From Desulfovibrio sp. A2 (GTDB lineage: Bacteria > Desulfobacterota > Desulfovibrionia > Desulfovibrionales > Desulfovibrionaceae), in NCBI RefSeq assembly GCF_000226255.1, contig NZ_AGFG01000023.1, positions 1-43,482 on the forward strand: DNA of 43,482 nucleotides, read 5' to 3'. Each line of letters opens with the position of its first letter. Position 1 is the first letter of the stretch. Shown piece by piece: positions 33,857 through 43,149 of the stretch. A model generated the notes under the pieces. The model did not search any database. It saw only the letters and a program-made list of their open reading frames with translations, and was not told the origin of the DNA. Made by a program: the position numbers and the translations under genes.

Positions 33857-33888
33857 GCATCCCCATCGCGTTACCGCGACGGGGATGC
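33857..33888. repeat. 14-bp inverted repeat in cmk-uraA gap
   Basis: GCATCCCCATCGCG and CGCGACGGGGATGC pair with one mismatch around loop TTAC. A second structure in the gap between convergent genes. Confidence 0.6.
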
Positions 33889-33928
33889 AACGGACCAAAT
33901 GAACAGTTTGCGGGAAGGATGGGGGTTC

Positions 33929-34025
33929 GGGGGAAGGGAGGGGCTTTGCGCCATCCGTTAGATGAGCACGCAGTGCGCATCTAACGGATGGCGACCGCAG
34001 AGCGCCAAAGCCCCTCCCTTCCCCC
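33929..34025. repeat. Long (about 40-bp) inverted repeat between cmk and uraA
   Basis: The left arm (33929-33964) and right arm (33978-34025) are perfectly complementary over 36 bases except for a 12-base insertion in the right arm (ACCGCAGAGCGC). The central 13 bases fold further through GCAC/GTGC. The element ends 18 bases before the uraA stop, and its outer arms are purine/pyrimidine runs (GGGGGAAGGGAGGGGC). It could be a bidirectional terminator or a small non-autonomous repeat. Confidence 0.85.
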
Positions 34026-34042
34026 GATCATTCCCAATATTC

Positions 34043-35329
34043 TTACAGGTCCGTTTGCGGACTCGCCACCCCGCTGCGGTCCAGCACGTGGAAGATCAGC
34101 GACAGGACCATGCCCACCACGGTGGCGAGGGCCATGCCCTTGAGCTGCACCGAGCCGATCTGCACGGGTACGCCGCTGATGCCGGTGATGAACACGATGG
34201 CGGTCAGGGTGAGGTTGGCGGGCTTGGAGTAGTCCACCCGCGATTCCACCAGCATGCGGATGCCCGAGGCGGCGATGACGCCGAACAGCAGGATGCAGAT
34301 GCCGCCCATGACCGGGGTGGGGATGGACTGGATGAGCGCGGAGAGCTTGCCCACGAAGGCCAGCAGGATGGAGATGATGGCCGCGCCGCCGATGACCCAC
34401 ACCGAGTACACGCGGGTGATGGCCATGACGCCGATGTTCTCGCCGTAGGTGGTGGTGGGCACGGAGCCGAAGAAGCCGGACAGCACGGTGGACACGCCGT
34501 CGCCCATGAGCGAGCGGTGCAGGCCGGGGTCGCGGGTCAGGTCGCGCTCCACGATGTTGCCGGTGACCACCAGGTGGCCGATGTGCTCGGAAATGACCAC
34601 CAGCGCGGCCGGAATGATGATCAGGATGGTGTTGATGTCGAACTTGGGCATGTACACGGTGGGGGTGGCCAGCACGGGGGCGGCGGCCACGCCCGAGAAG
34701 TTCACCGCGCCAAGGGCCATGGACACCACGTAGCCCACGGCGATGCCGGTGAGCACGGGGATGATGGCCATGAAACCCCGGAACAGCACCGAGCCGAAGG
34801 CCACGGTGAGCAGCGTGCTCATGGAGATGATGATGGCGGTGGAGTTGTACACGCCGTTGGCGTCGGGCATGACCCCGGCCATGCCGGTGGCCACCCCGGC
34901 CAGTTCAAGGCCGATGAGGGCCACGATGGGGCCCATGGTGGCGGGCGGCAGCACCACGCCGATCCAGTCCGGGCCGAACTTCCAGATGATCAGGGCCACG
35001 GCGATGAAGATGCAGCCCGAGGCGATGAACCCGCCCAGCGCGTAGGAATAGTTGGCCCCCCACATGGCCTGATCCGCGCCCAGCACCACGAACACGGGCG
35101 ACAGGAAGGCGAAGCTGGAGCCCAGGAACGCCGGGGCCTTGCCCTTGCAGAGCACGAGGTAGATCAGGGTGCCGATGCCGTTCATCAGCAGCACGATGGC
35201 CGGATCGATCTTGAACAGCGTGGGCACCAGTACCGATGCCCCGAACATTGCGAAAAGGTGCTGGAAGCTCAGGGGAATGCCCTGAAGAAACGGTACCTTT
35301 TCCTCCACCTGGATAGTCTTTCTGGCCAT
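34043..35329 (-). CDS. uraA: Uracil permease (NCS2 family)
   Basis: A 428-residue NCS2 transporter with about 14 hydrophobic segments. It has the family's N-terminal FLQGIPLSFQHLFAMFGASVLVPTLF, the half-helix ligand region around YGENIGVMAITRVYSVWVI and GGICILLFGVIAASGIR. The substrate-binding Glu residues are present (GENIG and VVISEHIGH). With upp as neighbour, uracil uptake by proton symport is the natural assignment. GAGAGG precedes the ATG. A terminator stands between upp and this gene, so it may depend on read-through or its own promoter. Confidence 0.92.
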   Translation of the reverse strand: MARKTIQVEEKVPFLQGIPLSFQHLFAMFGASVLVPTLFKIDPAIVLLMNGIGTLIYLVLCKGKAPAFLGSSFAFLSPVFVVLGADQAMWGANYSYALGGFIASGCIFIAVALIIWKFGPDWIGVVLPPATMGPIVALIGLELAGVATGMAGVMPDANGVYNSTAIIISMSTLLTVAFGSVLFRGFMAIIPVLTGIAVGYVVSMALGAVNFSGVAAAPVLATPTVYMPKFDINTILIIIPAALVVISEHIGHLVVTGNIVERDLTRDPGLHRSLMGDGVSTVLSGFFGSVPTTTYGENIGVMAITRVYSVWVIGGAAIISILLAFVGKLSALIQSIPTPVMGGICILLFGVIAASGIRMLVESRVDYSKPANLTLTAIVFITGISGVPVQIGSVQLKGMALATVVGMVLSLIFHVLDRSGVASPQTDL

Positions 35330-35442
35330 GGCCCTCTCCGAAAATGTGCTGATGTGGTGCGTGGTGCCGCGCGGGGATGATGCCCTTGGGTACGCCGGTC
35401 GAAGGGGACAACCGCCAACGGCGGGGCGGCGAGGCCCCTCAC

Positions 35443-35474
35443 AAAAAGGGGCGGGACATTTGCTGTCCCGCCCC
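35443..35474 (-). terminator. Terminator after upp
   Basis: A perfect 11-bp stem GGGGCGGGACA/TGTCCCGCCCC with a 5-base loop. On the minus strand the stem is followed by TTTTT (35443-35447). It sits 10 bases after the upp stop and before uraA. Confidence 0.85.
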
Positions 35475-35484
35475 GTGGTGCGCC

Positions 35485-36111
35485 TTATTTGGTGCCGAAT
35501 ATCTTGTCGCCCGCGTCACCAAGGCCGGGCAGGATGTAACCGTGCTCGTTGAGCCGCTCGTCGACCGAGGCGACGTAGATGTCCACGTCGGGATGGCGGT
35601 CGGTGACCTTCTTGATGCCTTCCGGCGCGGCCACCAGGAACAGCCCCTTGATCTGGGGGCAGCCCGCCTCCTTCAGCAGGTCGATGGTGGCGTTCAGGGT
35701 GCCGCCGGTGGCCAGCATGGGATCGATGATGATGGCCATGCGCTCTTCGATGTTCTTGGCCAGCTTCACGTAGTACTTGACCGGCTCCAGCGTTTCTTCG
35801 TTGCGGAACATGCCGACGACGCTGACCTTCGCGCCGGGGATCATGTCCAGCAGGCCGTCCAGCATGCCAAGGCCCGCGCGCAGGATGGGCACCACGGTGA
35901 TCTTCTTGCCGCGGATCTGCTCCACCTCGACAGGCCCGGCCCACCCCTGTATGGTGACCTTCTCCGTTTCGAGGTCCTTGGTGGCCTCGTAGGTAAGCAG
36001 TCGGCATATTTCGTTGGAAATGGCGCGAAACTCGCTTACGGGCACGTCGTGCTGACGCAGGATGCCCAGCTTGTGCTTGACCAGCGGATGATTCACCACG
36101 GTAACGGCCAC
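35485..36111 (-). CDS. upp: Uracil phosphoribosyltransferase
   Basis: A 208-residue PRTase. It begins [19 protein letters not shown] and carries [13 protein letters not shown], the PRPP loop [17 protein letters not shown] and the uracil-binding [28 protein letters not shown]. It makes UMP from uracil and PRPP. The start is GTG at 36111 with AAGGAG 7 bases upstream. A good promoter lies 56-84 bases upstream, followed downstream of the gene by a strong terminator and the permease gene. Length is exactly usual. Confidence 0.97.
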   Translation of the reverse strand: MAVTVVNHPLVKHKLGILRQHDVPVSEFRAISNEICRLLTYEATKDLETEKVTIQGWAGPVEVEQIRGKKITVVPILRAGLGMLDGLLDMIPGAKVSVVGMFRNEETLEPVKYYVKLAKNIEERMAIIIDPMLATGGTLNATIDLLKEAGCPQIKGLFLVAAPEGIKKVTDRHPDVDIYVASVDERLNEHGYILPGLGDAGDKIFGTK

Positions 36112-36166
36112 GATAGGTCTCCTTGTCTGTCTCGGTGCGCGGGGCGCTTGCCCCCCAAACGCACAG

Positions 36167-36195
36167 GTTGTAAAAAACACGCCCCCATCGGTCAA
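36167..36195 (-). promoter_or_regulatory. Candidate sigma-70 promoter for upp
   Basis: On the minus strand TTGACC, a 17-base spacer ending in a T-run, and TACAAC (4/6). It lies in the short divergent gap between upp and the RluD-CoaE gene. Confidence 0.55.
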
Positions 36196-36219
36196 GTGAA
36201 AGCACAACCGTTGCCAAAC

Positions 36220-38100
36220 ATGTCGAATTCACCGCCCCCCCCGGCCGAAGCGCGCACCCATTCCTTCACCGTCACCCCGGAGCACGCCGGACAACGGCTG
36301 GACCGCTTTCTGGGCGATGCCATGGCCGGGTTGGGCGATGCGGACGGACACGCCGACGCCATCTCTCGCGAGAAGGTCAAGCGGGCCATCCGCGACGGGG
36401 CCGCCACGGTGCAGGGCCGCGCCTGCACCGTGCCCAACACCCGCGTTGAGCCGGGCCAGACGGTCACGCTCACCCTTGCCGTGCCCGCCGCCAGGGTGAC
36501 GCCCGAGGAAGGCGAACTGGCCGTGCTGTACCGCGACGCCGCCATCGCCGTGCTGGACAAGCCCGCCGGGCTCACCGTGCACCCCTGCCCCAGTTGCCCG
36601 GAAGGCACGCTGGTGCACCGGCTGGTGCGCCACTTTCCCGAACTGGCCGCGCAAGAGGGTTTTCGCCCCGGCATCGTGCACCGCATCGACAAGGACACCA
36701 GCGGCCTTCTGCTGGTGGCCCTGACCGAGGCGGTGCGCCTGGAACTTTCACGGGCCTTCGCCGAGCGCGAGGTGAACAAGGAATACCTGGCCCTGGTGCA
36801 CGGCGTGCCCGCCCCGGCGGGCGACATCGACGCGCCCATCGGCCGCCATCCGCTGCACAAGGTGAAGATGGCCGTGGTGCCCGAAAACAGGGGCGGCAAG
36901 CCCGCGCGCTCCGCGTGGCGGGTGCTGCTGGCCGATCCGGGCGGACGCTTCGCACTGGTGGCGGTGCGCATCTTCACCGGGCGCACCCACCAGATCAGGG
37001 TGCACATGGCGCATGTGGGCCATCCCCTGTGGCAGGACGCGGTGTACGGCCCGGCGGAGCCGCTGCCGCCGGACATGGCGGGCCAACCGGAATTTCCCCC
37101 GCGCCAGATGCTGCACGCCTGGCAATTGGCCTTCCGCCACCCGGAATCGGGCGAGGACATGCATTTCACCTGCCCGCCCCCGCCAGACTTCGCCGCGCTG
37201 GCCCTGCGTCTGTCGCGGCGCATGCAGCGGGTGGTGGTCACCGGTTCGCCGGGATGCGGCAAATCCGCGCTGATGCGCCAGTTGGAGGACGCGGGCCTGC
37301 CGGTGTGGAGCGCCGACGAGGCCGTGGCCCGGCTGTACGAACCGGGCGGCGGCGGGCACCACCTGCTGCGCGGCCGTTACGGCGACCGTTTCGTGCCCGC
37401 GCCCGAAGGGCCGGTGGACAAGCGCGCCCTGTTCGAGGCCATGCGGGCCGACGCCGCCCTGCGCCGCGAGGTGGAGGAGATGATCCACCCGCTGGCCCGA
37501 CACGACATGGACGCGTTCTTCGCACGGGCCGAGACGGCGGGCGCGCCCGTGGCCGTGGCCGAAGTGCCGCTGTTTCTGGAAGCGGGCTGGAAGGCGACCA
37601 ACTCCAGCGGCGCCGCTGGCCGCGACGCAGGGGCGGAGACCGGCCCGGTACGCGCAGCAAGCGCGGCCGCGACGCTGCCCGGCAAGAAAAACAGGGGAGG
37701 CAAGGCCACGCGCGCCTTTGCCGCAGTGTCCGGCGCGACGTCCGGCGCCAGACACGCCACCCCGGCGCACTCCGGTTCGCGCCCCGAAAGCACACCCGTC
37801 GGCGTCCTGCCCCCCGCCGCGCCATCCATCCTGCTGGTGGGCGTGCACTGCCCTTTCGCCGAGCGTGCCCGCAGGCTGGAAACGCATCGCGGCTGGCCGC
37901 CGGACATGATCGCCGCCATGGAGGCCTGGCAATGGCCGGAGGCGGACAAGATGCGCGCCTGCCATCTGGTGGTGGACAACTCCGGCACGCCGGAAGACCT
38001 CGCCCGCCGGGCGCAGGGCCTGCTGGCCGAACTGGCCCGGCTGCGCGCCGCGCGCGACGCGCGCCTTGCCGGTCATCTTGCCTCGTTGTGGCAGGCGTGA
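36220..38100 (+). CDS. Fusion: RluA-family pseudouridine synthase + dephospho-CoA kinase
   Basis: A 626-residue bifunctional protein. An S4-like RNA-binding domain (about 10-85) is followed by an RluA/RluD-type catalytic domain (about 95-320) with [15 protein letters not shown] (catalytic Asp157), [10 protein letters not shown] and [19 protein letters not shown]. From about 333 a dephospho-CoA kinase domain follows, with P-loop GSPGCGKS (342-349), [25 protein letters not shown] and [10 protein letters not shown]. About 78 Ala/Ser/Gly/Thr-rich residues (459-536) are inserted in CoaE before [23 protein letters not shown]. The start at 36220 has no clear ribosome site; a TTG three codons earlier is possible. 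The frame is intact with no stop between domains. It probably modifies 23S rRNA and makes CoA. Confidence 0.9.
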   Translation: MSNSPPPPAEARTHSFTVTPEHAGQRLDRFLGDAMAGLGDADGHADAISREKVKRAIRDGAATVQGRACTVPNTRVEPGQTVTLTLAVPAARVTPEEGELAVLYRDAAIAVLDKPAGLTVHPCPSCPEGTLVHRLVRHFPELAAQEGFRPGIVHRIDKDTSGLLLVALTEAVRLELSRAFAEREVNKEYLALVHGVPAPAGDIDAPIGRHPLHKVKMAVVPENRGGKPARSAWRVLLADPGGRFALVAVRIFTGRTHQIRVHMAHVGHPLWQDAVYGPAEPLPPDMAGQPEFPPRQMLHAWQLAFRHPESGEDMHFTCPPPPDFAALALRLSRRMQRVVVTGSPGCGKSALMRQLEDAGLPVWSADEAVARLYEPGGGGHHLLRGRYGDRFVPAPEGPVDKRALFEAMRADAALRREVEEMIHPLARHDMDAFFARAETAGAPVAVAEVPLFLEAGWKATNSSGAAGRDAGAETGPVRAASAAATLPGKKNRGGKATRAFAAVSGATSGARHATPAHSGSRPESTPVGVLPPAAPSILLVGVHCPFAERARRLETHRGWPPDMIAAMEAWQWPEADKMRACHLVVDNSGTPEDLARRAQGLLAELARLRAARDARLAGHLASLWQA

Positions 38101-38111
38101 GACGCTAGCGC

Positions 38112-38855
38112 ATGTTCCCCCTGCGCGACACCATTCCCCGCGTGCACACCCCCTGGGCGGTGTGGTGCATTCTTGCCGCCAACCTGGCCGTATTCCTGTG
38201 GCAGCAGACGCTGACGCCGGGCGAAACCCTGCGCCTGTTCCATTTCATGGGGGTGGTGCCCGCGCGCTTCGCCCACCCGGACTGGGCGCTGACCTCCGGC
38301 TATCCGCCGGGGGGCGCAGTGGCCTTCGTTTCCCACATGTTCCTGCACGGCGGCTGGGGCCACTTTCTGGTGAACATGTGGACGCTGTGGATCTTCGGCG
38401 ACAACATTGAAGACGTCATGGGCCCGCTGCGCTTCATGATCTTCTACCTCACCTGCGGGCTGGCGGCGCTGCTGACGCACCTGGTGTTCTCCGCCTCGTC
38501 CACGGTGCCGGTGGTGGGGGCCTCCGGGGCCATCGCCGGGGTGCTGGGGGCATACTTTCTGTTGTACCCCCACGCCAAGGTCACCACGCTGGTCCCGCTG
38601 CTGTTCATCCCGCTGATCTTCGACCTGCCCGCCGTGGTGTATCTGGGCATCTGGTTCGCCACCCAACTGCTCTCGGGGCTGACCACGCTGGGCAGCGACG
38701 GCGCGGGCATCGCGTGGTGGGCGCACCTGGGCGGGTTCGTGGCCGGGTTCGTGCTGCTGCCGCTGTTCCGTCAGAAGGGGCGCTGCTACTACTGCCACGT
38801 GCCGGAAGGCCGGGGCCGGGGCGTCATCCGCCAGCCCCGCGACCCGGAGGCATGA
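38112..38855 (+). CDS. Rhomboid-family intramembrane serine protease
   Basis: A 247-residue six-to-seven-helix membrane protein. The catalytic Ser is in VVGASGAIAGVLGAYF and the catalytic His in WWAHLGGFVAGF. The conserved SHMFLHGGWGHFLVNMWTLWIFGDNIED (L1 loop and HxxxN region) is present. It cleaves single-pass membrane proteins within the bilayer; the substrate is unknown. The short C-terminus contains CYYCH, a possible metal knuckle. It starts 11 bases after the RluD-CoaE stop, so the two are likely cotranscribed. Confidence 0.93.
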   Translation: MFPLRDTIPRVHTPWAVWCILAANLAVFLWQQTLTPGETLRLFHFMGVVPARFAHPDWALTSGYPPGGAVAFVSHMFLHGGWGHFLVNMWTLWIFGDNIEDVMGPLRFMIFYLTCGLAALLTHLVFSASSTVPVVGASGAIAGVLGAYFLLYPHAKVTTLVPLLFIPLIFDLPAVVYLGIWFATQLLSGLTTLGSDGAGIAWWAHLGGFVAGFVLLPLFRQKGRCYYCHVPEGRGRGVIRQPRDPEA

Positions 38856-39233
38856 CGGAACGGCTGTCCCCGACTGCCTTCCCTGCGCGCCGCCTCCCGC
38901 CCTGTCCCGAACCCGTCCGGCCAGAACCAGTCCGGCCAGGCAATGCTGGCCAGACCATGCTGGCCAGACCAGTCCCGTCCGCCCTCCTCGCCCGTATCGG
39001 GGCGCGCTGCCCCCCTCCCCCCGTCTTTTCGCCCTGTTGCGAGTGCTTCCTTACCTTTTCCGCAGGGTTCCCCGCATTGACTTACCGGGGGGTATGCCGC
39101 ATAAGTTTCGGGCTGCCGCGCGGCGGCCCCCGCCATTTTCGCCGCCCCCGCCCTGCCTTCGCCACCGCGAACGGACAAGCGCCGGGCGCGCACGGGGGGC
39201 GCACGTCGCGCAAATCACCGCAAGGGGTCCATC
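38856..39233. other. Intergenic region between rhomboid gene and sufC
   Basis: This 378-base region has no gene. It contains a 14-bp tandem duplication (TGCTGGCCAGACCA, 38944-38971) amid related CCGGCCAG words, and the sufC promoter/operator candidate at 39077-39106. Confidence 0.6.
39077..39106 (+). promoter_or_regulatory. Candidate promoter/operator of sufCB
   Basis: TTGACT, a 17-base spacer and CATAAG form a plausible sigma-70 promoter. The spacer contains the inverted repeat TACC-GGGG-GGTA, and a wider ACTTA..TAAGT dyad (39080-39106) spans both hexamers. A repressor bound there would block transcription. Rrf2-type regulators (IscR, SufR-like) commonly control such genes, but none is encoded here. 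Confidence 0.45.
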
Positions 39234-40022
39234 ATGCTCGAAATACGCGACCTGCACGTCTGCATCGGCGACGTAGAGGTTCTGAAAGGCATCGATCTCA
39301 AGATAGAGGCCGGGGAGACCTTCATCCTGTTCGGTCCCAACGGCTCCGGCAAGACCACCCTGCTCATGACCCTCATGGGCTTCGCCAACTATACCGTCAC
39401 CCAGGGCCAGATACTGTTCAAGGGCCAGGACATCACCCACGCCCCCATGTACGAGCGCGCGCGGCTCGGCATCGGCATGTCGTTCCAGCGGCCGCCCACC
39501 ATCCACGGCCTGAAGACCGGCCACCTGGTGAAGATGTGCGCCCGCGAGCGCGAGGTGGACGTGGAAGACCTGGCCCGCAAGGTGAACTTCGACCGGTTCC
39601 TGGAGCGCGACGTCAACGCCGGGTTCTCCGGCGGTGAAATCAAGCGGTCCGAAATGCTTCAGCTCATGGCGCAGCGGCCGGACCTGGTGCTGTTCGACGA
39701 GCCCGAATCCGGCGTGGACCTCGAGAACATGGCCCTCATCGGCCAGACCGCCCGCCAGTTGCTGGACGGCATGCCCCCTGCGTCCTGCTCCATGAAGCAG
39801 CAGAAGGCCCGCTGCAAGACCTCCGGGCTCATCATCACCCACACCGGCTACATTCTCGAATACGTCAACGCCGACCGTGGCCAGGTGATGTACGACGGGC
39901 ACCTGTGCTGCGAGGCGCGGCCCCGCGACATCCTCGACCACGTCAGCAAGTACGGCTACCAGGAATGCCTGCGTTGCCTCGATTCCGACGCAACGCTCGG
40001 CCAGATCAAGGAGGCGCTGTAG
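39234..40022 (+). CDS. sufC: SufC-type ATPase of Fe-S cluster assembly
   Basis: A 262-residue ABC ATPase of the SufC class. Walker A is GPNGSGKTT, Q-loop MSFQRPP, signature FSGGEIKRSEMLQLM (the SufC form) and Walker B LVLFDEPESGVDLE, with His in ITHTGYI. It differs from E. coli SufC in a short insertion with cysteines (SCSMKQQKARCKTSG) before the H-loop and a Cys-rich C-terminus (LCCEARPRD, ECLRCLDSD). It powers the scaffold encoded next. AAGGGG lies 6 bases upstream of the ATG. The next gene starts 2 bases after its stop. Confidence 0.93.
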   Translation: MLEIRDLHVCIGDVEVLKGIDLKIEAGETFILFGPNGSGKTTLLMTLMGFANYTVTQGQILFKGQDITHAPMYERARLGIGMSFQRPPTIHGLKTGHLVKMCAREREVDVEDLARKVNFDRFLERDVNAGFSGGEIKRSEMLQLMAQRPDLVLFDEPESGVDLENMALIGQTARQLLDGMPPASCSMKQQKARCKTSGLIITHTGYILEYVNADRGQVMYDGHLCCEARPRDILDHVSKYGYQECLRCLDSDATLGQIKEAL

Positions 40023-40024
40023 CC

Positions 40025-41191
40025 ATGGCTTTCAAGAACGTGGACCTTTCGCGCTACAGCTTCGAAGGGGCGCAGGCAGACGCCATCACCGACCTTTCCA
40101 CCCTGGACGAATTCGACCGCAAGCGGCTGCTGTACGCTGGCATAGACGTGAACACCAAGGAGCGCAGCGGCTCGTTCATGCACATGAACCACAGCGGCGT
40201 GCACTGCAAATCCACCCAGGAAGGGCTGGAACTGCTGGACATCAAGCAGGCCCTCAAGCTGTACGACGGCCTGCCGCAGTACTTCTGGAAGATGGTGGAC
40301 CCCAACCGCGACGAATACACCCGCGCGGCGGCGGAACACCTGCACGGCGGCTACTTCATCCGCGCCCGCAAGGGAGCGAAGATAGAAGCGCCCGTGCAGT
40401 CGTGCCTGTTCATCAAGGGCAACGGCGTGGGCCAGAACGTGCACAACGTGGTCATCGTGGAAGAAGGCGCGGAGATGCACATCATCACCGGCTGCGCCAC
40501 GGCCCACGGCACGCGCGAGGCGGCCCACCTGGGCATCTCCGAGTTCTTCGTGCACAAGGGCGGCAAGCTCACCTTCACCATGATCCACAACTGGGGCGAA
40601 GACACGGCGGTGCGCCCGCGTTCCGCCGGCATGCTCGAGGAAGACGCGGTGCTGGTGAACAACTACGTGCTGCTGAAGCCGGTTAAGGACCTGCAGATGT
40701 ACCCCACCCTCACCCTTGCCGGGCGCGGGTCGGTGGCGCGGTTCAACTCGGTCATCGTGGCCCCGGATGGCTCGTACGTGGACACGGGCAACCGCATCCT
40801 GCTCAACGCGCCCGACACGCGCGGCGAAATCATCGCCCGCACCCTGACCACCGGCGGCACCATCATCAACAGGGGGCACATCGGGGCCTATCAGGTGCCC
40901 GCGCGCGGCCACCTGGAGTGCAAGGGGCTGATCCTGGGCAGCGGCGTCATCCATGCCATTCCGGAACTGGAAGGCACCGTGGACGGCGTGGAACTGTCCC
41001 ACGAGGCGGCCGTCGGCAAGATCGCGCAGGAAGAGATCGAATACCTCATGGCGCGCGGCCTGGACGAGGACGAAGCGACCTCGACCATCGTGCGCGGCTT
41101 CCTGAACGTGGACATCATGGGCCTGCCGCGCGAACTGGAACAGGCCGTGGAAGACCAGATCAACCAATTGGACGCGGGCGACGCCATGTAG
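40025..41191 (+). CDS. sufB: SufB/SufD-family Fe-S scaffold protein
   Basis: A 388-residue SufBD-core protein with a right-handed beta-helix and a C-terminal helical cap. Typical phrases are VQSCLFIKGNGVGQNVHNVVIVEEGAEMHIITGCAT, HNWGEDTAVRPRSAG, RGEIIARTLTTGGTIINRGHIGA and SHEAAVGKIAQEEIEYLMARGLDEDEATSTIVRGFL. It is shorter than E. coli SufB (about 495) and is the only SufB/D paralogue here. With sufC it forms a two-gene assembly module of the minimal kind described in anaerobes and archaea. No sufS, sufE or sufU is in the window. It is followed by a strong terminator. Confidence 0.93.
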   Translation: MAFKNVDLSRYSFEGAQADAITDLSTLDEFDRKRLLYAGIDVNTKERSGSFMHMNHSGVHCKSTQEGLELLDIKQALKLYDGLPQYFWKMVDPNRDEYTRAAAEHLHGGYFIRARKGAKIEAPVQSCLFIKGNGVGQNVHNVVIVEEGAEMHIITGCATAHGTREAAHLGISEFFVHKGGKLTFTMIHNWGEDTAVRPRSAGMLEEDAVLVNNYVLLKPVKDLQMYPTLTLAGRGSVARFNSVIVAPDGSYVDTGNRILLNAPDTRGEIIARTLTTGGTIINRGHIGAYQVPARGHLECKGLILGSGVIHAIPELEGTVDGVELSHEAAVGKIAQEEIEYLMARGLDEDEATSTIVRGFLNVDIMGLPRELEQAVEDQINQLDAGDAM

Positions 41192-41264
41192 CGCCATGCG
41201 GGCATCCTGCGGGGTGCCGTGCAGCCAACGGCGGGCTCCACACGGACGCCACACGGAAAATGAC

Positions 41265-41298
41265 GACGGCCCCGGCAGCATGCACTGCCGGGGCCGTC
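41265..41298. terminator. Bidirectional terminator between sufB and MCP gene
   Basis: A perfect 14-bp stem GACGGCCCCGGCAG/CTGCCGGGGCCGTC with loop CATGCA. On the minus strand GTCATTTTCC follows; on the plus strand TTGCGTTGCG. It ends both convergent genes. Confidence 0.8.
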
Positions 41299-41340
41299 TT
41301 GCGTTGCGTATGTGAAGAACGAGGCGGGTCGCGTGGGCCG

Positions 41341-43149
41341 CTACCCCGCCTTGCACTGCAACTCGGCCACCAGGCCGCGCAAATCTTCGGCCATGCGCCC
41401 GAGGTCGCGGATTTCCTTGTCCTCCTCGGTGACCAGACGGCCGTTGTGGCGGGCTATCTCGTCCACCTGCGCAAGGCTGCGGGTAATCTGCTCCGACGCG
41501 GCGGACTGCTCTTCGGCGGCGGCGGCAATGGCCTGCACCTGGCCGGTGACGCGCACGGCCATGTCCAGGATGCCGCGCAGCACCTCGCCGGAATCGGCGG
41601 AACGGCGTTCCGCCAATGCCATGGCCCGCAGCGAATCGTCCATGCTGCGGGCGTTGGCCTCTGTCAGCGCCTGAATGCCCTTGATGGTCTCGCCCACCTC
41701 GCGGGTGGCGGTCATGGTCTTCTCGGCCAGCTTGCGCACCTCGTCCGCCACCACGGCGAACCCGCGCCCGGCATCCCCGGCGCGGGCGGCCTCGATGGCC
41801 GCGTTGAGGGCCAGCAGGTTGGTCTGGTCCGCGATGTCGTTGATGACGCCCATCACCGAGCCGATGGCCTCCGACTGGCCGCCCAGCTTGCGCATGTTCT
41901 CGTGCAGGGTTTCGGCCAGCCCGCGCAGTTCGCTCATGGCGTCCATGGTGGCGGTGACGGCGTCCGCGCCCTGCCGGGCGCGCTCGCGAGAGGCTTCGGT
42001 TTCGCGGGCCGCATCGGCGGCGCTGCGCGCCACATCCATGACCGAGGCGTTCATCTGCTCCATGGCGGTGGCGGTTTCGGCCACGCGCGCGGTCTGCGAA
42101 TGCGATCCGTCGGAAAGGGTGGCCGAGCGGCTGGCCAGTTCGCGCGCGGAAACGCCAAGGTCCTCGGTCATGCGTCCAAGCCGCACCGCCGCCTCCAGCA
42201 TGCCCTCCCTGGAGGCCAGGGCGGCCCGCGCCTGCTCGTCCGCATTCCTGGCCGCCTCGCTGGCGCTTTCCGCCAGGCGGCGGGCTTCCTCCTGCTGTGC
42301 GCCCATGCGCTCCAGGTTGCCGCGCAGGGTGCGGACCATGACGTCCAGCGCAGACTGCAACGCGGACACCTCGTCCGCGCCCTCCACGGCGATGTGCCGG
42401 TCCAGGTCGCCCGCCGCGATGTCCTGCGCGGTGCGGGTGGCCTCGCGCAGCGGCAGCACGATGGATCTGGCCAGCAGATAGGCCACGGGCAGGCCCACGA
42501 ACAACAGCAGCCCCAGCACCACGGCGTAGGTGTACAACACCTCGCGGGTGCGCACCTGCTCCATGGAACCGGCCACGCCCGCCTCGGCGGCGCGGATGTT
42601 GTCGAGGTAGATGCCGGTGCCCACCCAGAAGGGGGTGCCGGGAATACTTTCGGCATAGCCCAGCTTGGGCTGGTCGCCCATGCCCGGCTTGGGGAACACG
42701 AAGGTCACGAAGCCGCCCCCGGCAGAGGCCACGCGGGCCAGTTCACGCACGTAGAGCAGCCCTTCGCGGTCCTTTGCCTCGCCAAGGTCCTTGCCCACCA
42801 GTTGCTTCTGCACCGGGTGGGCGGCGTTGATGGTGCCCTTGTAGACGTAGAAATACCCGGACTGGTCCGCATCGAAGCGCACCCGCTCGATGCCCTTGGC
42901 AATGACCTGGCGCTGTTCCTCTTCGCCAAGCCCGGCGGAAAGGTCGCCCAGCGAAACGGCCAGGGAATGTGTAAGCGCCTGGATGCGGTTCTTCTCGGCC
43001 GCCAGCATGGAATCCTTGGCGGTGGCGATGCCCGCTTCGGCGATGTGGTCCGCAACCCCGTACAGCCCACCGGCCATCCCGGCCAGGAACAGGGTCATGA
43101 TGGCGAACAGGGCATAGATGCGTTTGGCGATGGTAAACTTGCGGAACAT
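41341..43149 (-). CDS. Methyl-accepting chemotaxis protein with single Cache domain
   Basis: A 602-residue chemoreceptor. TM1 lies at about 10-30. The periplasmic sensor (about 35-190) is of the sCache_2 type, with [32 protein letters not shown] and [14 protein letters not shown]2 (about 208-230) is followed by HAMP ([21 protein letters not shown]) and a long coiled-coil. The hairpin tip that binds CheW and CheA is [42 protein letters not shown]. There is no C-terminal CheR-tether pentapeptide. sCache_2 domains often sense small organic acids; the ligand is unknown. The start at 43149 has GGGGGG upstream. No che genes adjoin. Confidence 0.95.
   Translation of the reverse strand: MFRKFTIAKRIYALFAIMTLFLAGMAGGLYGVADHIAEAGIATAKDSMLAAEKNRIQALTHSLAVSLGDLSAGLGEEEQRQVIAKGIERVRFDADQSGYFYVYKGTINAAHPVQKQLVGKDLGEAKDREGLLYVRELARVASAGGGFVTFVFPKPGMGDQPKLGYAESIPGTPFWVGTGIYLDNIRAAEAGVAGSMEQVRTREVLYTYAVVLGLLLFVGLPVAYLLARSIVLPLREATRTAQDIAAGDLDRHIAVEGADEVSALQSALDVMVRTLRGNLERMGAQQEEARRLAESASEAARNADEQARAALASREGMLEAAVRLGRMTEDLGVSARELASRSATLSDGSHSQTARVAETATAMEQMNASVMDVARSAADAARETEASRERARQGADAVTATMDAMSELRGLAETLHENMRKLGGQSEAIGSVMGVINDIADQTNLLALNAAIEAARAGDAGRGFAVVADEVRKLAEKTMTATREVGETIKGIQALTEANARSMDDSLRAMALAERRSADSGEVLRGILDMAVRVTGQVQAIAAAAEEQSAASEQITRSLAQVDEIARHNGRLVTEEDKEIRDLGRMAEDLRGLVAELQCKAG

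Noticed and set aside
35377..36219. N-terminal 281-codon extension of the RluD-CoaE fusion
   Set aside because: It is antisense to upp, a certain gene. The RluD family start aligns at about 36220.
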